Assembly: GCF_000003815.2 (NCBI RefSeq)
Contig: NC_049982.1
Span: 8,870,717 to 8,934,716 of the forward strand
Source: Branchiostoma floridae
Lineage: Eukaryota; Chordata; Leptocardii; Amphioxiformes; Branchiostomatidae
Direction: 5' to 3'
DNA length: 64,000 nt
Notes under the pieces: model-generated
What the model saw: the letters and a program-made list of their open reading frames with translations, nothing else
Told to the model about the DNA's origin: nothing
Databases searched by the model: none
Position numbers and translations under genes: made by a program
Shown here: in pieces, positions 32,946 through 44,900 of the stretch
Numbering within the stretch: position 1 is the stretch's first letter
Layout: every line of letters begins with the position of its first letter

Positions 32946-35900
32946 ATGAGGTGAGTAAGAAATGTGCTACAACGCTTAAACAATTGTTGATAGGACAAAT
33001 GACCTCAGCTTTGTGGCATTGAGTTACCTTTACCCCATGCTGATCATTTGTATTTCGTGGGAGGTACCGCAGGGCTGTTAGTTCGCACAAACAGCTGTGA
33101 GTGTTTTGAACAGTGGGTAGTTCTAAGTGTTCTAACTTAGCTTGTTAAAGAGTTCAGAGTCTTTGGTTGAATCTGATGTGCAGCTCACATGTTAATCGTA
33201 TACTTTGAGTCTTTTTAAAATTGTGCTGGTTTCTGTGAATGCGATTATCCCTATTTTTTCGTATCCTTTGTTACCCATTCGTTTCGACAGGCGTAGTTGG
33301 TACACCAAACATCCTCTAGAAATGTCTCTAATGTTTCTTCTTGTTTATCATACTGTCCTATCATGTTATCTTCAGATGAACGTCGCGTTAATCTAACTAA
33401 ATTTAGTCGATTTCAATCAGTATTTACACATCAAGACAAATCTTCAAATGCCTGTTCATCAACCTTGTCCTTCTTTCATCGTCTTTTGTTTTCAAGTTTC
33501 ATGTTGTCCCGTTGATTAACAAGGCCCGCTATTATAATTCGTATGATATATTTTGTTAATAAGAAGATGGAATTCTCTAACTAGACAGAGCCGGCCCAGG
33601 GAGTTAGACAATAGGTCACATTCGCCGTACTGTCGCCGCTCGATCGCAAACTGATAGCATTCTTGAGGGAGTCTTGCCCGTGTCCTGTGAAACTTTAATT
33701 TTGCTGTCTTGTCACGGAAAAGGCTAACTAAAATTTTTGTGGGCTGTTGGTTCTGTCACAGTGGCTTAACAGTCGTTCGACGACATATAAGAAATATGAA
33801 GGCGGCCGTACCGTGGCAATGCTCCTGTCATAGCCTGGAGTCCAGCCTTGTTCGCTTTGTTCCGCTCCCGAAGATCGCTACTTATTGGCGAGTAGCGATC
33901 TTCGGGAGAGGAACCAAGCTAACAAGGCTGGACTCCAGGCTACTTCTGTCACACAGCAGGCGACGAGCCTGCGAGCTCTGAATTACATTGTCAGTAGCAA
34001 TATGTCTGGTTTTCTCCCTTTTTTTAAAGGTCGACCGATGGTTACCAATGTCTTTTGACCCCGTCTGTCAGTAAACAAATACGGTCGAAGCTCGTCGATT
34101 GTCTGTCAGGGGGGCTTAATGGCCTGGATGATATTTAACTGGAGTCAGCAGTGCCCCACGTCCCGGGTCTCGCCCTCGGCTCTCTTCGTTCCCAACTTGC
34201 GTACAACTGGTGCATTTCAGGGATCAATTGGAGACGAAGTTTACCTCACCGTCGGTCCCGCGCCTTGATAGATAGGCCCACACCCAAATTTTATCACGAT
34301 TACCATTTTTGAAAGGCTGTAATTTTTAATTTTGACATCTATATGTCGGTTTGTATAGTATAGTATAAGTACTGAAAATTTCACCTTTCTACAATATCGT
34401 GAAGGTAAAAAAATTGGTTCTCAAACATGCTTCCGAGAGCGTTTTCCCCATAGTTAAGCACTGAATTCTCAGTGACCCCTGCCCTGAGAGGGATAAAGAT
34501 AATAGTGAAGATTACGTTGATAGTACGTGTACGTTCCTGTCCGTGTGATCCGCCAGTCAAAGTCTTGGGAACACAGCCGGCATATCCCTTTCTCTACCTT
34601 TGGGCCTTGCTGTTAGATAAGCCTGCCGCTGTGATTGATATAAAAAAAGCGGTGGAATACTACCAATCAACAATATAAAAAAGGTATCGCTATGAGACCA
34701 CAAAAAACACAAAAAACACCATGAGAATCAAGACGTGAAAATTATAGTTTCCACGTCAGCAGTTGACAATTATCCAAATCGTTTCATGACAACGCCCCAG
34801 GAGAAGACCAATTTACGCCTCAACGTAAGCTGTTTGATACTTAAATTATACACTTTGTCCTAATCACTGTCTTGGTGAAGCAACCCAACCGTGTTTGGTA
34901 CAAAAGCTGAAATTAGGGATAAGGAACGTGGTGTTTATATGTCTTCATTCAGTCTACATTAAAAGGTTTTAGTAATTATCTGTTCGAACTCTTGATTTTG
35001 TGGTCACTTCGTCTTTCTCACGCAATACTCCACCGTTTGGTTTGCGGTGTGGGTAATGCTGCAGCGGTAGGCTACTCGATCCTGCGATGTTCTGTATTGG
35101 ACTTCTCTTACGTACTCTAAGCTTAAGTACACTAGCCTGGTATCCAGCCGTATTATAGCTCCCGAGTCTCTTCTGCCCTCTTGGCAAATGGTAAAGAGGA
35201 CAGAAGAGACTCGGGAGCTATAATACGACTGGATACCAGGGTATGAGTACACAACACAACACAACGCAACCACATTTCAGCTGCTACATGACAGAGAACA
35301 TGTCGTTGACTTTTTTTCGCTATTTTGTTCGAAGTTGGTGTAACGTACTCTAGTTTCTTTAGACGCTTACCAAACATTACATAACATGAGCAGCAATCGA
35401 GCCCAAATAGGCTTTGTTATGCACATGCAGACGCCATTGTTGTTGACATACACTGCCTGTATACGTTGCGATGTAATCTTTGTCATCAACACATTATCTA
35501 GTGCCACGTCGTTATCTTTGAAATTTCCTCGTAAGCGCAGTCATTCAGCTCAACTCTGTGTCATATTATGGGATTGTTGTCATGCTTTCACGTAATATGG
35601 ATGGCAATCTTCCAATAGATCTTCTGGGGTGTGGCTTTTAAGGTGCGCTGCAACCGCACCGTGTCAAGCTTGCGTCACTGCGGGGTTCGTTCACTGCGTC
35701 ACTGTTTTGTTATTCTCTCCGACGTTTTATAATTAAGATATGGCATAATACGTAAAAGTACGACAAAATACACAAAAAGAAAGAAAATGTATCTCTGAAA
35801 TTCGTTGAGTATCTTTCGAACCCCGCAGTGACGCAAGCTTGACACAAGTGATTCTGCAGAGTCTGCCGTTAAAACGTTTAGCCAGGAACATCAGAATTCT

Positions 35901-38900
35901 GAAAAAAGGTGTTTTGTTTGTTTTCAGGGTCACGAACATCTTCGCTCTGTTGTCTATTGCCATGATGCTCCATGCGACTGCTGTCAGCGGAGCACGTACG
36001 TTATTCAACTTACTCTATTCGCATTACAATTAATTCATTAAAATATCAGAGTGCGCTACGTATGGGCGTGAACCATCTGCATGAGGCACAGAGAGGGCGA
36101 AGAACATCTCCAGGCAGATTTACCGGCGGCATAAGATAGTAAAGGCTGGTTGATGGTTACTCCTTTGGTCAGCTACACTCCTTGGCCAACGGTAAATCTG
36201 CCTGGAGCTGAGAAGGACAGAGAAGGACTGATTATGAATATTACAGAGGTTACCCTTATACATGCGAGACAGCTTTTATAAACGGAAAGCCTATTCTCTG
36301 ATTGGCTGACAGCTAATTTTTTTGGGGGGGGGACGTCCACAAGAACTAAGAGTGACGGGTAAAAGGTACATCTAGACAGACAGTTTTGCTGTTGGATGTC
36401 CCTGCGTAGGAGGATGCTAAAGTCCCCGACCCTCTAGTTGAAGATGGTACTACGTGTTGGTGAACTGGGTTTAGGGGCGTCGAATAGTCGTACCCTATAG
36501 CGTTTACCATCCACATTTCAATTGAAATATGTGTACGAGTATGTTACCGTTTTGGCACTATAGCTAGTACTGTTTCTACTTCGCACAATCTGCTATCATG
36601 TTGCAATGTTACACATAACTACCCGGGTTAAAATTTTTCAAAAAAATTACAAAAATCAACTGACCTGACGTATCATAGTAAAAGCCTGCCGACCTGAACT
36701 GTTTTTATTCAACCGCTGGCATTTTTTGGCTGGCAATGATGTTTTCGTGTATCTTTCGAGGGGGGGGGGGTCTTTGGGTGGTTACAAGTATTTATGGGCG
36801 GTTACACGTATTTTTATGGGCGGTTACATGTATGATTTTGGGAAGTTGCATGTTTGTGGCCGGTTACGTGAATCTCCACACACTGTCACTATCTGCAAGC
36901 ACGGTTTCATGTATCTTTAATGTACATGTGTTTACATTATGAGCTGTTACATGTGTTTTTATCAACCGATACGTATATAGCTGTTAATATCTTAATGTAA
37001 CGTTATCGAAATTTTGTGTATTTTTACAGGACGGTTTCATGTATTTTCTAGGCGGTTAGTGAAATCTGTATGGACTGTGTCATGTTCCTTTATACATCAC
37101 ATGTGTCATTAACTATGATTACATATGTTTTGCTTGCTATGGCCAACCGGTAATGTACTCATGAAGCAAACATTTTGTTGTTGTTTTTACAGCCAGATGT
37201 CCGGGTCTGACTCTACTAGACACAACATCTTCGTGCAGCACAACACCAAACACTGCCGGGGAGTACTCCAAAGGCACCATCTGCAACTTTGAATGCAGGT
37301 CGGGCTGCGTTAGGGAGGAAGGGTCAAAAGTGAGAGAATGTAAAATCCGGCCTATACGGTGGGCGGGAGGACGTGGTCTCAAATGCACATGTGAGTACAC
37401 AACATTTAAGCATATTTCTTCCACATAGTTTTTCATTTGTATTCTTTCGTGTAAACTGCACGATAACGTGCACTTCTAAGATACTAGTATTTCAGCTCTA
37501 TTCGTGGTCCATATAAGTAGATTAGCAAAGGTGCGGTAACTTTTGTACCGTCAACTAAAACAACAAAATAGACGGGGAAAATTGTAAATACTAAACAGCG
37601 AAAAATTAGTTAATCTGTAATACTACATTTATGTTAGCTAATTGTGAGATTCAGTTACTGTAGCTTTTTTAAGAACGAATCAATCTTTGACAAAAGGTAG
37701 CCATGTGCCAGAAATATTGACAATGAATGACTTTCGAAAGAAATCCCTTTAGATCTACTTAGACTACATATAATGTCTACAAGTATTTAGATAGAGATCT
37801 ACATATGCTACCTTTATCGTCCATTCCCTGTGATGAGAATTGATTTACAATTGTGCAACTTTCTAATGGTGTTGGTGGAAAATGATGCTTGGTACTTTGT
37901 ATTATCCCTCTAAAGTCTGTTAACTTTATGGTTGCTGTGGTACATAGCATTTGGCGTACATTAACTGGAAATTTCGGAGCTGAAAGACAACCAGTCACTA
38001 TGAAGAATAGATAAGAATATTACCTAAACTTTATCATGATAACATTGAATGCAGGAAAACGATGCTACCTTACGTATACGAGACTGTTGACGAGAATATT
38101 ACAAAAATTAGATGCACGCATAGTGTGCTATGCAAGGTTTTGTCAATGATGATTTATTTATTTGATTCCTATCCTAGGCACCGCATGCAGCACCAACGCC
38201 GCCCACCCAGAGGGCTACACCAGCGATTGCGATTCTACCCGAGCTTCATTCCCAGCCGGTCACGTCTGCAACTTCACATGTCCGGAGAATCACTACCAGA
38301 CTGGCGGGGATTCGGGGATACTGTGCGAGAATGGAGCCTGGGCGGGGGAGGACCTAGTGTGTGAATGTGAGTTGTTCCGCAATGTGTCTCCTATACAGAC
38401 TGCTAACCTTCTTAAGAACCAAGTATATTTTCAAAAAGAACGAAACGAATTGATTTTGGGGGTGGAGAGGAGAGCAACAGACTTTGATTTTGGTATTGCT
38501 GTGCAACGAGCGGAAACCATTTTTTTTTATTAAAACACAAAAAGACAGATTCTAAAGCCTGGTGTATAATAAATGTCTTTGCTGCCATTGTACTCCCTAC
38601 ATATATCTATTCAATTATATACACTGGCGCTGATTTAGTGATCAGAAAAGAGGTTTAACTATAAACAGGTGTCAGACGATAAGACATCACAGAAAAAAAA
38701 AGATTTAACTTTCTCCCAACAGACTCACCAAATTTGCGACCCATTCCTTGGTCTTCCCGGGATAAGGTAGCAGAACACAGTTTTCGGCCTATGGGGATTT
38801 CTATAGTTAAGGACCACAAGGTGACTGACATCGACGTTGATAAAATCATAGCAGGGTGCAGTTTTTAAGCACGACAAACTAATATGTTGAAGTCGAGGGT

Positions 38901-41900
38901 ATAAGCTACCAAAATAATTGAAAAACAGAAAAAGCTGTCGTTTTCAATTTTTGTAAAGACTTCATTTAAATGGGGTCATGCGGGGTCATGCGGAACTGCA
39001 GCCGACTCACAAGGGCAGGCAGCTGTAAAGGTCACGCGCATTCATACACCAAATGGACAAACATCAAAATCTTACACATACCACCTGAAAGTCGACTTCT
39101 TATACTACCATATAGCAAAGCTCATCCCCCGCTGTCTTTCACGTTACGGTGTTTACAGGCGCTTCCAGATTTCGGCCGCACTACTTTCTTACCCCTACGT
39201 AGTCGCGGATAAATACTGTGGGCTGCGACCATAACTGGGGACCCGAACACCACCCGAAAGTGTGACGTGACACGGGGTCAAAGGTGATTGAAAGTTGGTC
39301 CAGGCTCCTGTCTCGGCTTAATGAGGGCTAGATCGTTTTTCTGTAACAGAATCTACCAACACAGATAACCTGTCATTATAACATATATCGACTCTTTTTC
39401 TTCTCCAGTTGACGACTGTTATTCCGCTCCGTGCGAGAACGGCGGGACCTGTATTGACGGCGTGGATAGCTACAGCTGTAACTGCACGGCAGGATGGAGC
39501 GGGGACAACTGTACAGTAGGTACGTTTGATCGCGCGCAAGTTATCGCAGTTCTCTATACAGAAGGCTGTCATCTTATACACAAGGATTTATCTCAATGGA
39601 CCTGAAGTACAAATTCAAATGCATCATGACATGTGGCAATCCCTGTGTGGCAGATATAGGAAAATATATCAAAGAAGTTTTAGACATTAGAAATTCCTCA
39701 AATGATTGCAGGAGCCTCGAATTATTGAAAGAAACTTATCCCTTACTAGTTATGTAGATGCCATACTTTGTACCTCGTACAATCGTTGTGCAATAAAGTT
39801 ATGTATCTTGTACTGATGATGGCACTGACGGGAATGTGTGATAGCATGCCACATAAAGTCTGCACTACCCTAACTGGCTCTACCTGACTTGCTGATGTTG
39901 TACGTTGTGGAATATAAGCTTATCTATCTACACGTGTATAGTCTCTCCATGAGTGTGAGTGTCCAAAAACCAACACTTTGCTAGTAGCATGCAGCACGAT
40001 CCCACGATGCCAACATCTGACAAACACACATATCACTATACATGTACACTGTCTTAAGCATAGATTAAATTTTCCAGATGTCAACGAATGTGAAACCAAC
40101 AACGGTGGATGTGAGCACACCTGTACCAACAATGAAGGCAGTTTTGAATGCTCATGTGATGCCGGCTATGTCTTGAATGGCGACGGCTTGAACTGTGATG
40201 GCAAGTTGCATTTCGCTTTTTAGGGTTAACATTCGCAGTCAATGAAGAGGCTCTTAGATGTTTATGTTTTAATTAATTAATTATATGTATACATAACCAC
40301 ATATCATATATAAATGAATACATTACTGGATAATAACTAACATGTCTTTTTAAAAGATGCACTGGTTTTCTTTCTTCAGTAATCTGTAATCCGAAAACAG
40401 TGCAGCATGATTTCAAGTCCGACTTTTTTTCAGATATCAACGAATGTGACGATAACAATGGTGGCTGTGAGCAGATCTGCATAAACAACAATGGCAGTTT
40501 TGAATGCTCCTGTCATACCGGCTGGATGCTGCACAGCAATGGCTGGGCCTGTGCCGGTGAGTCCATTTGTTTACAGAGGGTTACCGTTCGCCTAGCTCAC
40601 TAGTGGTATTGTCACTGCTTGACTGTGGGGCAATGCGTTACATATAGACAACACAAGTCACATGCATACAGTCACATTGTAATTGTATACATCAAAATGC
40701 AACAATAGTTACTAGCCATAATACAATCTAGGTGTCACTGTCCTTCGACTTGATATCCCTAAATACGCTGTTTAAAAACAGTTATGTGTTACCCCGCGGA
40801 TAGATTTAAACTAGCGTTACAAGTGAAAAGGGTCACTGTAGTTTGCCATGATGCTCGCCCGTTCAGTGAACCATTTAGGCTGGAATGTGTATCTAGTACG
40901 GCCATGGATAATACGGAAATGGACTCTACATATCAAATAGATAAATACCATATGATATCGAAAGACAACCTGTCATTTAAAAAGTGTATAAAGATTTCTT
41001 TCCTCACAGAGAACAACGAGGAGCGTGAAATGATTTAAAGCATGGATGTCATTTTTTCAGATGTCGACGAATGTTCTCCCTTCAATGCTGGCTGTGAGCA
41101 GATCTGTCATGACTTGGATGGTACTTTCGAATGCCTGTGCGAATCTGGCTACGTCTTGAATGACGACGGCTTCTCGTGTGATGGTAAGAGGCATTGCTTC
41201 TGGATACGAGTCAAGTAATGTTCAGCCATACTAATGTTCCTCATTGTTAGTAAACAATTTGATTATATGTTGAAAATGATAAAATACAAGTTTATACTAG
41301 TACAGGGCATGACAAAATCGACCTACGTGTTTTTTTTCAGATATCGACGAATGTGCAACCGAGAATGGTGGCTGTGAGCAGACCTGTACAAACAACGATG
41401 GCAGTTTTGACTGCTCTTGTGATGCCGGTTATACCTTGAATGGCAACGCCTTCGACTGTGACGGTGAGTAGCGGTTGTTTGTCAAAGAAGTTTGTCCAAA
41501 AGTCAAAGGAGTGTCCGTGCAATGTCAACCACGCTTTCAGAAATCCCACCTGTATACCCAATAGTCATAATAGGCATACTTTTAATCGTAACAAAAAGAC
41601 ACAATTCTGGTAGAAGACCCGTCATTTTTAAGGCTATTCATTAAACGCTGTCTACACTGTCTTTCCTTCCCAGGAAATTATAGCACAGGGCGAGAAAATG
41701 GTTTAAGCATGGTGTTCCTTTTTCAGACATTAATGAATGTGACACTGAGAACGGAGGATGTGCGCAGACATGTACAAACAATGTCGGCAGTTTCCAATGC
41801 TCTTGTGATGCCGGATATACCTTGAATGGCGACGGCTTTGCTTGTGATGGTGAGTCGCGTTTGTTCAGAATATGGGTCAAAGAATGTTTTTGCATGCTGC

Positions 41901-44900
41901 CATCCCTTAGGGAACTGATCTGGACCAGACGATGGCACCCTCCTCTTGTATCGTAATTCATGAATCAACAAAAATACTTCTTAAAACGTTACTCACAGGT
42001 GCACTTATATTTTCCTGTTATCAGGAAAATAGTACAAATCATAAAGAAATTAAGTATGGCTTCTATTTTCAGATATCAACGAATGTGACACCGGCAACGG
42101 TGGATGTGAGCAGACCTGTACCAACAATGTTGGCAGTTTTGAATGCTCTTGTGATGCCGGCTATGACTTGAATGACGATGGCTTGAACTGTGATGGTGAG
42201 TAGCATCTTTTGATGAGTACCAGCCGACATGGTGTTTTGCCAAGCTGATTACACTTCTCGATAGCAATGTAGGGTGATAATTACATCGATGCCGGCTTTC
42301 GCATTGCAATACATCTAGTAGGAATGAATGTTCAGAGAAGGATAGTTTTTTCCTTTCTCCGCACAGTGATAAAGAGCTCTTGTTTTTTGAATTCATTAAC
42401 GAATATGCTAGTGACATCGGTGATGACACGACTTGCTCTTTCATGTGTAATTGTCAGTAACGTCTTAAATGAATGACAAAGAATTAAATACTACTTTATA
42501 TCTTTTTCAGATGTTGATGAATGTGCAACCAATAACGGTGGATGTGACAACACCTGTACAAACAATGATGGCAGTTTCGACTGTACCTGTGATGTAGGCT
42601 ACGTCCTCAATGGCGACGGCTTGACCTGTGACGGTGAGTCGCATTTGTTTTTCCACGCTATACACACTTTTAGAAAAATGATTTCTATCCATCGATGATA
42701 TGCTAGTAACACGCAGTTACATTTAGATAAAGAATAAATGCGTTAATAAAAAGAAATCTTAATCAAGACAAAAGATGACTTACTAATTTTTCTTCCGTTC
42801 ACAAGACAATAACACAGAGCTAATTCTTTTCAGATGTCAACGAATGTGAAACGGGCAATGGTGGATGCGCACAGACCTGTACGAACAGTGACGGTAGTTT
42901 CGAGTGCACCTGTAATGACGGGTATACCTTAAATGGTGACGGCCTCGCCTGTGACGGTGAGTTGAATTTGGTTACACGGATACGTCTGATAACTGTGTTG
43001 CTATACTACTGACGCAAACTATACTCAATCTGCCACAAATATGTATTCAAATAAGTTGCTTTATCAGAGTACAAATAATTTAGATAGAGGAGATACCCTA
43101 TAAAATTTACATGAATACCTAAATGCTGAAAACTAAATTTGCTCCTGTTCTTACAGTTTGATACAGATGTTGCATTTTTCAGATATCAACGAGTGTAACA
43201 CCAACAATGGTGGATGCGAGGGCACCTGCACCAACAATGATGGCAGCTTTGAATGCTCTTGTCCTGTCGGCTATGCCTTGAACGGCGACGGCTTGAACTG
43301 TGATGGTGAGTGGCATTCATTTTGCCATGCTTATCACGTTTTCAGCAAATTACCTTGTATCCAAAGACATCATTTTTGGTACTGAATTGTGATAGAAAAT
43401 TGAATAATATTGTTATTGGTAGAAAACATGTAATCATGTGTGTAAATCAACGTAACAGATGCTTTTGAAACGTGCCATACATGTAATGAGTATGACCATA
43501 GCATCAGAAAACGAGCCATCAAAACTGGACGTCTTACTGCAGTACCATTTGCAAATGGCTCAGTGCACTGTGAAAAAAGCAATTCACACACCCTCACGAA
43601 GTATGGGGAAGTGAGGTTGGGCGACATGTATAGATGGCTCACCACAAAAGACCCACCATTTTTTGGCAGTGAAGTCCAGAAATATACAGGGGCAGACAGT
43701 AGGGTAGGCTTAGTACCTGCTTTTATGGTGGCAATAATCCAAATCTACTATGCAGAAAAATGTTACATGCATTCGTATAAGTGAAAGAATCAAATAGATG
43801 TTTGAAAATGGTTCTACGTATATTTTTTGCACATTAGCCACATTCAAAATGTTTCCAATCTATTAAAATGAATTCCAATTAATAGAAATTATCATTAATT
43901 GTTTCTAATTTAGTTGCGACTTAGATATATTAGAATACTGTATAAAAAATACTATCTTAGTGAGCACAGGCACACACCGACACATTGCCAAGAAAGCATG
44001 GCTTTCTTGGCGAAGATACAATATGGTAATGAAAGAGTTTTAAGTACGGTATTTAATTTTCAGATATCGACGAGTGTGCAACCAATAACGGTGGATGTGA
44101 TGACACCTGTACAAACACCGATGGCAGTTTTGACTGTACCTGTGATGTCGGTTACACCTTGAATGTTGACGGCTCGTCTTGTGATGGTCAGTCGCATTTA
44201 CGTTTCATTTCAGTCAAAGAGAGCTTGGCCATGCTACTATCGCTTTCAGTGAAGTAATTCGAGTCAACCAAAAAAATCTTCTTGTTTTATTGAAAGTAAT
44301 CGGGAAGTGCAAATTATTGACAATGTCTTTTTTTATAGCCATATCGTGTTTTTTCCAGGACAATGGTACAGATGATAATATGATTTCAAAACGGATTTCA
44401 TTTTTCAGATATCGACGAATGTGCAACGGGCAATGGTGGCTGTGAGCAGACCTGTACAAACAACGATGGCAGTTTTGACTGTTCTTGTGATGCCGGCTAT
44501 ACCTTGAATGGCAACGGCTTCGACTGTGACGGTGAGTCTCGGTTGTTTGTCAAAGAAGTTTGTCCAAAAGTCAGAGAAGTGTCCGTGCAATGTCAGCCAT
44601 GCTTTCAGAAATCCCACCTGTACCCAATAGTGATAATAGGCATACCTTGTATCGTAACAGATACTCAATACTGGTAGAAAACCCGGCATCTTCAAGGCTA
44701 TACATTGAACGCTGTCTACACTTTGTATTTACTTCCCAGGAAAATATAGCACAGGGCGAGAAATGGCTTAAGCATGGTTTTCCTTTTTTTCAGACATTAA
44801 TGAATGTGACACAGGAAACGGAGGATGTGAACAGACATGTACCAACAATGTCGGCAGTTTTGAATGCTCCTGTGATGGCGGCTATACATTGAACGGCGAT

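Noticed and set aside
43563-43784. Frame of 73 residues in the intron between cbEGF exons
   Set aside because: No domain or splice signature; the paralogous intron at 46500-46740 does not conserve the frame.
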